A DNA stretch of 64,000 nucleotides from Tetraselmis striata. Lineage: Eukaryota > Chlorophyta > Chlorodendrophyceae > Chlorodendrales > Chlorodendraceae. Position numbers and translations under genes: made by a program. A model generated the notes under the pieces. The model was not told where the DNA came from, did no database searches, and saw only the letters and a list, made by a program, of their open reading frames with translations. Below, piece after piece: positions 32,346 through 41,941 of the stretch (positions within the stretch are counted from its first letter, which is position 1; each line of letters opens with the position of its first letter). The stretch covers positions 186,001 to 250,000 of the forward strand of contig VCJN01002407.1 of assembly GCA_006384855.1 (NCBI GenBank), in the 5' to 3' direction.

Positions 32346-33211
32346 ACTAATTGAGTGCTAGTGACGGGATTTCCAACACTGTTGGCCGGATCACCGTCTA
32401 AACACTATTGTCATCAAACGGCACTCACCAAGAAAGGTCCGCCCTATCCGTCTGGGCGTCGGCCCATTCTAGTAATGCGAGTTGGGGCAAGCCCCGTCCC
32501 GCGGAGCAAAGCGTTTCGGGAGTGCGATACATGTGCAACAAAAAAAGGCAATGTGAGGGATGAGGGCCCGACGCCATAGCTGGAAAATTTTCCCATTAAG
32601 GATGACTCCCAGTTTAAGTGGATTTGTTATGGGCCATTTTGTAAATCACACCGGTAGTCGCTACCCTGTAGATAGACCCGTGGAGTCTACTAGTACTTCT
32701 GATAGTAGGGACGGTGTGCTGACCCAAGACAACCCTAACCCCTGACCCTGAATGGCCCTAAACTACACCCGCTATTTAGCCATCACGACGTGGCGGACGC
32801 GGTCCGCGCGGGTCCGAGTTTATAGGTCATCGACAATTTCCGCTAACCCGTACCATCACCCCTTGGCTTGTGACTGGTTCGACCAACTGCCGACACCGCT
32901 CTTGCTTGCCCCGGCGCAGCCCCCGCGGCGCTGAAAGCAGCTGCTCGTCTTCCTGCCGGCACTTAGATGAGACAGCACAGCACCAGCCTATCGCCGCCCG
33001 CCCGGTCGCACCGAGTTCCAGCGGCTGTACCTCGACTTCGAGCGATCCTGGCCGTCTTCCGGGTTGTTTGGTTCAGCGGCTAGGGAGGCAAGGCAAGCCG
33101 TAATCCGAGGCCGGCGCGTCGTGGGGGCGTGGAGCGACCGCCGAGCCCCAGCAGACATATACGAACATATCTGAAAGTTAGCCATCAGCTGCGAGGCAGC
33201 CCCGCGTCGCT
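32346..33211. other. intergenic before the EF-hand gene
   Basis: No gene recognised between the LINE-derived repeat and the ATG at 33212. Short frames on both strands only. This interval should contain the EF-hand gene promoter, but no motif stands out. Confidence 0.4.
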
Positions 33212-34240
33212 ATGTTCAAGTTTGGGCGTAACGGTGCGGCTCCGAGCCCCTCGGAGTTCAGCACCAAGGAGCTCCAGCGGATTCAGCGCAGGTGCGGCTC
33301 CCGTGGGGCCTATGGCAGCGCCGGAAGCGTCGTTTTACACCTCGCATGCGCGCTCAGGCCCGCCATGCTGGCACATTTCTTAAGCAACTGCACTACAGGT
33401 ACACCTGAACAAAGCAGCAGACCTTGAATTCACCCAGAACAAGTGGGACTGTGGCCCCACAGCACCAAGGCCGGCGCCCTGAACACAAAGTCCTATATTG
33501 CGATGTATACTGCGGACCTTTGCAGCCGGAGCGACTGAGGGCATGCTTGCTGATGACTGCAGGTTTCTCAAGCTCTCCCAGGACCGCTATCGCGTGCCCA
33601 TCAGCGCGTTCCAGAGCATGCCGGAGCTGTCAGGCAACCCCTTTGTGGCCAAGATCCTCCACCTCTTTGACGGCGACCGCGATGGGTTCATCACGCTGGA
33701 GGAGTTCACGTCCGCGCTTCAGTGGTTCCGCACTCTGCAGCACCCCGAGGACAAGCTGTCCCGTGAGCGCCTTTCCAGCGCCGGATTCTTGTTCGCAAAG
33801 GGCTGTTGGAAAGCACAGGATCCCGGCGCTGACCGCCCTCTGTCCTGTTTGCAGTTGTCTTCCGCCTGTACGACCTCGACTCGGACGGGTACGTCGGCGA
33901 GGCGGAGCTGATCTCCACCATGCGCGAGATGCAGCGGCACCTGTCGCAGACGCAGCTGGAGCAGGCACGTCCCACCTCAGCCATTGCCGCCATGGGCCAT
34001 CCACGCGCTCCCTGCTTTGAGAGGCTCCATGTGACTGCGGCGAGCGCTGTTGTGGCAGATTGCCAGGAGCACGATCAGGGAGTACGACAAGGACAATGAC
34101 GGCAAGTTGTCCATGGCGGAGTTTCGGGAGCTCGTAGGTGAGTCGCGGTGCCCTGCGGGGGGGGGGGGGGGGGGATGCACAGCCTACATGGAGGCGGCTC
34201 ACTGTGCTACGGTTTGCCCCTGACAGGCATCTCGTCGTAG
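33212..34240 (+). CDS. calcineurin B-like EF-hand protein
   Basis: Exons 33212-33291, 33563-33762, 33855-33964, 34059-34137, 34227-34240 give 160 residues in frame. It has the calcineurin-B/CBL layout: start MFKFGRNGAAPSPSEFSTKE, then a degenerate first EF hand (RFLKLSQDRYRVPISAFQSM), then three canonical 12-residue loops, DGDRDGFITLEE, DLDSDGYVGEAE and DKDNDGKLSMAE. The family binds Ca2+ and regulates a partner phosphatase or kinase. There is no Met-Gly start, so no N-myristoylation as in classical calcineurin B. Intron 3 appears to use a GC donor (CAG|GCACGT); intron 4 holds a poly-G tract. The last exon codes only GISS plus stop. Calcineurin B is about 170 residues, so the model is essentially complete. 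Confidence 0.85.
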
Positions 34241-34447
34241 TCATGCGAAGTCCGCGGGCCACAAGTCCCACCACCGCTCCCTGCTCACCTCCTTCCGCCT
34301 CCCTATTGTACAGCACAATGCCCAATGACAGTCAACCAATTGTTTAATCAGCCCTCTTCTGAAAACGGACGCCAATCTCAGGCACACGGGTGGGAAGAAT
34401 CGGCCTGAAAGGTGAAGGGGGGGGGGGGGGGGGGCGGCATGCCTGCT

Positions 34448-34957
34448 TCATGGCCCAGCAGAGCCGGCCATGGCTGCAGAGACACATTTCTGCACAGCTG
34501 TGGCGTTGCCGCTCCGCACCTCGGGGCGGCAGGCTGTGGCCAGGCGCTCGGCCTGGGCGGTATGCAGCTCGCGCCCAAAGTCTTGCCACACGGCGCGCGT
34601 CTTGTTCATGTCCTTGGTACCGATCTCGTTGCGGGTGCGCACGCAGTAGGGGCATCGGTTCCAGTGGTAGGGCACCACAGCCACCACTGCCAGCCCAGGC
34701 ACCACAGGGTCAGGGCGCCGCCGCACCGCCTTCGCATACGCCTGCCGATCAAAGGTGAATGCCACACCTAAAGTAGCTCAGACATGTGGCGGTGCACAAC
34801 CTCTTGGGTCCGTCCTTGCCCATTCGATGTACTTTCGGGCGTCAGAGGCGGCGAACTCCTCATAACAGTCCTTGTTGCGCCTGTTTCGTGGGCATTGAGC
34901 CGACCCGTGAGGCGCCGCGCAGAGGAGCGCAAGCGAGGGGGCTAAGGGGGTAGTCAT
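34448..34957 (-). CDS. small Cys-rich probably secreted protein
   Basis: From ATG 34957, exon 1 (34801-34957) reads MTTPLAPSLALLCAAPHGSA, which looks like a cleavable signal peptide, then CPRNRRNKDCYEEFAASDAR. A 33-base interval with GT...TTTAG borders (34768-34800) joins in frame to exon 2 (34448-34767), which contains WNRCPYCVRTRNEIGTKDMN, LATACRPEV and VQKCVSAAM, and stops; total 158 residues. Cysteines in C-x2-C and singly spaced pairs suggest disulfides in the secretory pathway or metal binding. I do not recognise the family. A 33-base intron would be unusually short; without it the first frame stops shortly after the border. It converges on the EF-hand gene with about 200 bases between stops. 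Confidence 0.5.
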
Positions 34958-35161
34958 TCATACATGCACAGACCAGCCACAAGTGCTGACGCGCCTGAAA
35001 GAGCCGCAGCGTACGCAATCGGCATACATAGGCATACTTGTCATGATTACAGACCCAAGGATCCGAAATCAATGCGAATTGTCCCATCCGAACCGGGGAG
35101 GCTAAACCCGGAAAGCTGAATAACAAATGGGCGGACGATGATGTACACGGCGTGTCTGAAC

Positions 35162-35841
35162 CACGGGTGCCGACCTGACTATTAGAACCCGATTCATTGC
35201 TCTCATAAATGGGGTGCTACTGAATGTTCCTGATTATCGTAATAATACCAGGTGATGTATTCGTCTGACATTGGACCAATACGGACACAGCGCGTGTTGG
35301 GGTTCTTATGGTCGGGTCGGCACCCGTAAGCGTGTCAATACCTGCTATACTTATCTTATTTATGTTAATATTTATTTATACTACATTTATACTATACTTA
35401 TACTATATTTATGTTTATTGGTTGGCATATCGTTTTTCCTATTTTTCTAACACAAACGAATGCATCGCGAATGCATTATGTGGATTTCATATGTACGCCT
35501 ATCTGCCCGGTACGTATCGCTGTGGCAACCAAAAAGTAAGAGTTCCGCTACATTTTTTGTCTATATGTCCCCTGGCAGGCAAGGCGGGTTCTTATTTTGC
35601 AGTCTTTGTATCACCGCGGCAGCACCTGTATATATACAATCTGAATAATGCAGTCATAACCGTTCGTATGTACGGGTGCCGGCCGGACCATAAGAACTAC
35701 AAAAATAGTAACGCGCTATGTCATGATTGGTCCAACTTTAGGCGAATTCATCACGATATCATAATGAGAATTTAAAACATACGCTAGCACCCCATTTCTG
35801 AGAGCCAAAAATCGGGTTCTAACAGTCGGGTCAACACCCGT
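35162..35841. mobile_element. MITE-like element with about 58-bp terminal inverted repeats
   Basis: Left end 35162-35220 (CACGGGTGCCGACCTGACTA, then TTAGAACCCGATT and AAATGGGGTGCTA) is an imperfect inverted copy of the right end 35784-35841. The interior is far richer in A and T than the flanks and contains a second, smaller inverted-repeat element. No transposase is recognised. Related words (GGCACCCGTA or its complement) occur elsewhere, for example near 5650 and 46230, hinting at a dispersed family. Confidence 0.75.
35302..35697. mobile_element. inner inverted-repeat element nested in the larger one
   Basis: 35302-35328 (GTTCTTATGGTCGGGTCGGC...) and 35671-35697 are inverted copies with two mismatches over 27 bases. 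The repeat resembles the outer element's repeat (GTTCTAACAGTCGGGTCAAC...), so inner and outer elements belong to one family. The 396-bp span lies within an AT-rich frame of 155 codons (35308-35775) that I regard as incidental. Confidence 0.7.
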
Positions 35842-35892
35842 ATATCTATGGTGCATTTGGGTAGAGACCTCAAAGTGAGTACATATAGTTGT

Positions 35893-38527
35893 TTATTCAG
35901 GGGGGTGGTGAGGAGAGCGGACGGGGTCGGACATGGGGTTGTGCTCGGAGGCAAAGGAGCCCGGCACGAGGACGACGGACTGGTGGGGGAGCAGCTTGGG
36001 GTAGATGTAGCGGTTGTAGAAGCGGCGGGTCTCCGCCACGTGCTCCGGGTTGGGCCCAAAGTGGTAGCTGTCGGTGGAGAGCCAGGTGACGGCAGCGGGC
36101 AGCTTGAAGTCTTTGAGGCGGCGCTGGAACTGCGTCAGCCCGTTCTTCAAGGGCGGCCGCGCCTCGTTGAGCCAGATCACGGCGCGCGGGAAGTCGTGCC
36201 GCACGGCAGAGGCGACCGCCTCCAGGTCGCTTGGGGGAAGCCCTGAAGTAATGATCCGAGCCGGGGGTCAGCGCGACCAAGACGGGGCGGAGCCTGCGGT
36301 AATGAGCCTGCGCGCACCGTTCCAGATGAGCTCGTCCCCCAGGTAGATGCCAAAGATGGCGCCGCTGGCCAGCAGCCGGTTCACTGCGCCCTTGACTCCC
36401 TCCCAGCTGCAGCCAGTGGCGGGCATCTGTATTAAATGTGTGAGCTTGATGTGATAGTGACCCATGTTAGATTGCCATCAAGTACAAGTCGTGCAACTGA
36501 GGGCTGGGGGGGCAGTGGTGGTCAGGCGTGGGTCCACGTCTCACATAGGTACTACACGAATGTGCATCAATCAACAGAAAACTTACCGAAAGTCGACAAT
36601 GAATCGTGCAGCTTGGTGACTGGCCACTGATGGTGCGGTCTGCAAGCAAGCGCGGGCGTGTGTGATATTTTACGTTCGCCGATGCACGCTTGCGCGTGAT
36701 ATACTGTGTGTACACTGTATTGCGATTGCTGATACCGTCCCTGTCGATGACCGGATGACCTCAATGACCGCATGTATACCGCATGTATACCGTGGCGGTG
36801 CCTCTGTACTGATGTCGGGCCTCGCCATCCTGTCACCCCCCAACACCCCCATCCCCCCCCCCCCCCCCCCCCCCCATCACACCCACACACCCACCCCCAC
36901 ACCCACACCATGGCACCTCCGACCGTACGCAACCCAACAAGGGCGCCCGCCCATCACCTCGGTCACCAGCACGCGCCAGGGCCGGTCGTCCAGCGCGAGA
37001 GGTGCAGGGGCGGCGGTTTAGTCCCCGGTGGGAAGGGTGCATTGAGGCGAATATCTGGCTGTTGCTGAAGTGCAAGGTTTTAGGGTGTTAAGGATTTATA
37101 GGGCTTATCGGTTTAGGGTTTTATGTATAGGGCTTAGAACCGTGTATACCCATTGCATTGTCTCTCGCTGAAATTGTATTACCCGGGATGCCGCCCCGGT
37201 ATTACGACACCAGCCGGTATAACCATCAAACTCAGCGAGACTCATTGGAGCAGAGTGGAGGGAGTAGATCGGCATCCCCCGGTGGCACCCACTTGGTGCG
37301 CCATGTCGGCTGGAGCTCCAGGCGGCGCTTGCCCTTGACCTCCTCCGCCGCGCGCTGGAAAAAGTAGCCGTTCACCTGCCACTCACGCACCCGCCCGCAA
37401 GCAGCCCTCCCTCAGCCGGCGGCGGGGGCGCGGCAGCGAGGCCGTGGCGGGGCGGGAGGGGCGCCACCTTGAGCATGTGCCGCATGCCAGCGGCCGCGCC
37501 CTCGCAGATGCGGCTCACGTTGCCGCTGAAGCCGAAGTTGGCCCAGCCCAGGAACTCCGCCGGGTCGTACGCGTTCTCGTCCCAGAAGGAGAGCCAGCGC
37601 AGGGTGCCTTGCGGGCCCGCACCGCCCGCGCCGCCCTCCTCGAAGCAGCGGCGCATGGCGGCCTCGCAGTGGTTGCGGGACACGGTGCAGCGGAGGTGGT
37701 CCGCTTGGCGCGCGGCGGTGCAGTGGTTGCAGAACTCGGGATTGATCCTGCCCGCCCCATGCTGGTGAGGGCCGCACCCCTGCGTGCGCTCCCTGCACAC
37801 CCCAACAGCCTCCTCAGTCTGCGGCAGCCCTCAAGTGCGAGTGCTGCATATGCCCGCAGGACCGATGGCGCTGCAGCGTGGCCAAACCGCCCCGCACACT
37901 CGCAAGCATGCATCCATCCAAAGGCATGCTACAGGGCCGTGTCAGGCGTTTCCCGCCGGGCCATACCTCTGGCAGATGGGCTTGGCCAGCGTGGCTTCCC
38001 ACTGGTTGACGTGGCACATTGCGTCCTCGTGGCAGATGGCGCCCGCCTGGCGGCAATGCCCCCCGGGCGGTCCCGAGCTGTTCCCTGGGGTGCTCGCCGG
38101 CAGCGGCGGCGGCGATCCGTGCTGCTGCAGCCGCAGCCCCGGTGTGGCTATCTGCGGTGCGGGTACGCATGCCGGTGTGAAGGGGGACGGTGGCTACATG
38201 TGATGGTGTATTGTTTCGATACTCCGCCCAGCCAGAGCTCCACACCTGCTCCAACAGCTCCCGAGACGGCACGAAGCGGCACGCCACCTGCTCGGAGTCC
38301 GCCGCTGGATCCGCCGCCGCCGGGATGTGGAGAAGCTGCGCGTATCTACGAGTATCTACGGCGCGCCACAGCAACACCCGACCCACTTCGAGCCAAAGAA
38401 GCGGAGGCACCGCGAAGCAGATCAGGAGGAGGAGGAAGGTGCGCCGGAGCGTGAGGCAGTGCGGACAGCGTCGGGGCGGTCGCGGCCGGCGCGGCAGCTG
38501 TGCTGGGCGGCTGAGCGGAACACGCAT
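35893..38527 (-). CDS. type II membrane protein with glycoside-hydrolase-like TIM-barrel domain
   Basis: Exons (minus): 38527-38198, 38151-37967, 37792-37468, 37375-37289, 36426-36294, 36242-35893; 469 residues in a continuous frame. A basic N-terminus and the hydrophobic segment FLLLLICFAVPPLLWLEVG (about 35-55) form a signal anchor, giving a Golgi or cell-surface orientation. A Cys-rich stem follows. The C-terminal half has TLRWLSFWDENAYDPAEFLG, NFGFSGN, then GIYLGDELIWNG and AVIWLNEA, with acidic residues on strand ends as in TIM-barrel glycosidases; near the end are SYHFGPNPEHVAETRRFYNR and QSVVLVPGSF. Substrate unknown; cell-wall or glycan trimming is a guess. Intron 5 has a GC donor (CAG|GCTCCG). 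The long intron 4 (36427-37288) holds a poly-C tract and an unplaced frame (VLVTEVMGGRPCWVAYG). AATAAA overlaps the stop. Confidence 0.65.
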
Positions 38528-39482
38528 ACCGCCGTGGCCGTTGTCGCCGTGTTTTGACCAGAGGGCGCAGTGCAGTGGCGCAGTGGTGGTGCTGTGTCTC
38601 ACGCGCCCAGCCGCCCACGCCTTGAACTACCCATCATGAACAGTGTAGTCGAGCCGTGCTCCATCATCAGACTCGTAGCAAGGCCAGTCGTAAGTAGCGA
38701 CGCCAGCAGGACAGGCCGTCCATCGTCGTAACAGGTACCGTGTAGTCGCTATAAATGTGCGCCGTCGCCGGTGTTTTCGTCATCGTCGTGGAGGAGCCGC
38801 GTACCATTAGTATATCTAACATTATAACACGGCTGCTATTCGTGTCTATTAGTTAATAATGCAAGCCTCGCGCATTTCCGGCGGTGCTTATTATTTGGTA
38901 TCTACCGCGATAATTTACAACGACGTGACGGCGAGAGACCGAGAGTCCGCCTGAAAGGCTCAAAGCATAGTACAGGTACTGTAGTGCCGTAGTGCCGGGT
39001 ACATATATGCTACCAAATCCTAACAGCATGTATATTTGCTGTAGTACCTGGTAGTTGTTGCCGTCGGTCGTACAGGGTATCGATGCGCGCTGCATCATCG
39101 AATTCGTCCGTCTTGGACATTTATAATAAGAACAGGCACCGTATGTACTGCCCTGTGTACGTAACGTCCCGCCTGTCGTAGCGTAACACCACAATTCTCA
39201 CGTATCGGCCTGGGAGGGCTTTCACATGCCGACCCTGTGCTACTCGGGTCGAGAAAGCGCGGACGATGCAGAACTGGAACCACCCCAGCCGCGTAGCGCT
39301 CACGAGGGCCGTCCTGTCAGTGCAGCAGTAGGAATCAAGTGGTAGCTGTCCTCTCTTGGCCCTGACAGCTGGCAAACCTTAGGCTCTCCGGCCGGAGCTT
39401 TCGCCTAGCGGTCGCCGAAGTCCTGTCGGCGGTCGCATACTGCGGGCGACGTCGGAGCGGTGCTGCTACGGATACCAGGGCG
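38528..39482. other. intergenic between divergent genes
   Basis: No gene recognised. It separates the minus-strand hydrolase-like gene from the plus-strand gene starting at 39483, so it should hold both promoters. Several GTACC/GGTAC words and the repeated word TAGTGCCG occur near 38970-39010; no clear regulatory motif. Confidence 0.4.
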
Positions 39483-41136
39483 ATGGAGGCACCTTTCAGT
39501 GGACTGGTAGGGGGAGTTCGGATGGAAGCGGGGCCGTTCGATGACGAGCCATCCCCATCAAATAGAACGGTGTCATTGGAGCCGAGCAACGGCAAGAACC
39601 TGACGATGGGACACAGCCTGCCCCACCGCCGAGTGCCGGGGAGCCTCGTTGACAAGAAGCGCCACGGGGAGGTGAGACGACGATCCTTACTTGCGCTGCT
39701 GATGTTGTTGAGCTTGCTTTCGTAGGCACACGCCTTGCCTACTAGATGCCGGGATTTAAGCAGGCGCATGCATGCTGGGGGTAATAATTGCAGTGTGCCC
39801 GGGCTTTCCGTAACTGTATCGCTGCCTAAACAGCCGTCGTAGAGACGCTGCAAGGGTTTCACTGTTGCCAATCCTGTCCCGGGGGCGAACAAACAATAGC
39901 AGTGTGACAGCACCCCCTTAAGCCTTGATAATGCTAACGACATGCACTTGTGAGTTTCAGATGATCGATCCTGCCACACGCGACACCCTCATCCTTGATT
40001 TTTCAAGCAGGCCATACAACCGCGCCATATCTCAAGATCGGAAGATGCTGCGGGTGCGCTCCCCCCCCCCCCCCCCCCCCCCCCGCCCCCCCGCATTCAT
40101 TCTCACTGCCCTGCGGCCTGTGTAGCCATGCGTACCGCCTCTGCACTGCTGAGGCCATGGTGCGCCGCAAGTGACTGATCCCCCATCCCCCCCAAAAATG
40201 CCCGATCTCCCACTGCAGAAATTTATGGCGGATAATCCTGCCCTGGCCAAGCATCTCGCCGAGAGTAATCGCAAAGTGCGAGACAAGTCAAGGTCTGACG
40301 GGAAGCGCGACATGTCTCACTTTCTAAAAAGGGTAAGAGCAGTCGGGTGCAGTGCCGCCTCACACCACGAGGCTCGCTGCCACCGAGCTGAAGTGGCAAT
40401 AGGGATAAAGTGGCAAAGTGGCAATGACATACCATACCCTGTCCCACTTTTGCTGCCTCTCATTACACTGTTCAGATGCCAAGTGGGAACACAGGCGTCC
40501 ACAGCTACAACATGGAGCGGCCAGCCATAGTTCCTGAAGGTCATCGGCGCCGCATCTGCCCCCTTTCACGACAATCCCAGTACTGGGCGGCCGTTGACTG
40601 TCATTTCCTTTAGATGTCTGGCCCACTGTGTCCGAGAAACAACATGAGGATTGACACTCCGCCCGATTGCCCTCTCTATCATGGCCGACATGCTGTGCGC
40701 AGACCCCGAGGCGGAAGCGTTGAGGTTCAAAGCAATGGATGGGAGGCGCCTGTCGACCAGTCCTTTGCGGAGGTCGGTGGAGCAGGATGCTTTCCATGAC
40801 AGACTGGCCTGGATGTCGCTCAGGAATGCGGAGGGGGTCGAGTCCAACCGGCTCGACGGAGAGATGGCTGACACTAAGATGCGAATGTTTCTTACCCCGT
40901 AAGTGCCGCAGGCTGGGCGTCGATGGGCTACGGTTTCGGAGGCATAGTAAACAAGCTTGCTATTTGTTGCACTTTTGCGATCGCGAGGGTGGTTTGCGAC
41001 TGATTGACCTGTGCCTGATCGCTCCGCTGCTGGCAGGCACAAGCTGGGCAATTACTCTATTGCGCAAGCACAGAGGCTCGTGGTGCCGCCAGAAGTCCGC
41101 AAGACAGCCAAGGCCAGCGCCTCCGCCAGCTCTTGA
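39483..41136 (+). CDS. hypothetical protein, five exons
   Basis: Exons 39483-39671, 39961-40053, 40219-40332, about 40614-40898, 41037-41136. Start MEAPFSGLVGGVRMEAGPFD; exon 2 MIDPATRDTLILDFSSRPYN; exon 3 KFMADNPALAKHLAESNRKV; exon 4 best part IMADMLCADPEAEALRFKAM and DRLAWMSLRNAEGVESNR; exon 5 HKLGNYSIAQAQRLVVPPEV, then a Ser/Ala-rich end. All borders except the start of exon 4 are clean and in phase. In exon 4 the frame opened by the good acceptor at 40613 (MSGPLCPRN...) differs by one base from the frame that joins exon 5, so there is a frameshift or a misjudged acceptor. The protein is hydrophilic and helical with no recognised domain. Intron 1 contains an inverted copy of a LINE-derived repeat; intron 2 holds a poly-C tract. 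Confidence 0.55.
39770..39905 (-). repeat. RT-derived short repeat in an intron, copy B
   Basis: On the minus strand it matches 32183-32345 and 55410-55580: the words CGCCCCCGGGACAGGA, GTGAAACCCTTGCAGCGTCT, TACGACGGCTGTTTAGGCAG and GGAAAGCCC occur in the same order. It lies antisense within intron 1 of the 39483-41136 gene, shortly before the branch-like CTAAC and the TTTCAG acceptor. Confidence 0.8.
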
Positions 41137-41941
41137 CCAGGCAAGCCGGCGGCAACGTGAATGCTGCAATGTACAACTCGCAACTGAGCGCTTGTGGTAG
41201 TTGCGCGGATATATAGGCGGATCGCAAGATATTGTTGGGGCTACAGTCACATCGTTCAAATTCGCGGTGCGCGCCTCTGGACATACTATCACATCGTCTA
41301 TGCCTCCGAAACCATGCGCATGCATCATACCAGCAGCGCAGTCAGTGAATGTTGGATTGCCAACCGGTGTGTGACTGCCTTATATAGTCGCCATCATGTT
41401 GCCCTTCCCGCCACTGCTCTTACCAGCATATACGGCGGCATTATGAAACCCGACCAAGAAATGTGTGCGCATTTGCGCAGCAACAATGCATTGATGCAGG
41501 CGCAGCAGTAGTGTAGTGTAGTGTAGTGTAGTGTAGTGTAGTGTAGTGTAGTGTAGTGTAGTGTAGTGTAGTGTAGTGTAGTGTAGTGTAGTGTAGTGTA
41601 GTAGGATGGTGTACTAGTAGTGTAGTGCAATACCCACATCCATTGTTATCACCGTTCATAACAACCTGCATCCATTGTTATAAAACCGTGCATTGTTGCT
41701 GCACTGTGCATGCGTGTCTGTACACTTGCACAAATCGCAATCGGTGCCTCTGCGTGGCCGCATTACATCGCGGCGAGAAACTGGATCAATGCTGACATGC
41801 GGGCGCATACAACGTGTAGGTCTTGCGCCCGCTCTATGTCTCAATACCAATATGCAGACAGGCCTGTACATCTGCAACCGTGGGCTCTGCGCCCAGCGCT
41901 ATACACCGCATTTGCCACGCAGTGAGGGGGCCGGGGCGCGC
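41137..41941. other. intergenic with pentanucleotide array
   Basis: Contains the (TAGTG)n array described separately and no recognised gene. The left part follows the 41136 stop; the right part lies just beyond the G6PDH stop codon and should include the 3' ends of two convergent genes. Confidence 0.45.
41508..41606. repeat. (TAGTG)n microsatellite
   Basis: About twenty uninterrupted copies of the five-base unit TAGTG. It is internal and short, and not flanked by subtelomeric structure, so I do not read it as a telomere. Confidence 0.95.

Noticed and set aside
35308..35775. 155-codon AT-rich ORF with hydrophobic N-terminus
   Set aside because: It lies inside the nested inverted-repeat element, and its composition follows AT richness; no homology is recognised.
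36930..37025. Extra exon of the hydrolase-like gene on the minus strand (VLVTEVMGGRPCWVAYG)
   Set aside because: The frame looks protein-like, but there is no acceptor AG between the upstream stop and the frame, and the gene joins correctly without it.
41508..41606. Internal telomere repeat
   Set aside because: The unit TAGTG is not a known telomere motif and is flanked by ordinary sequence.
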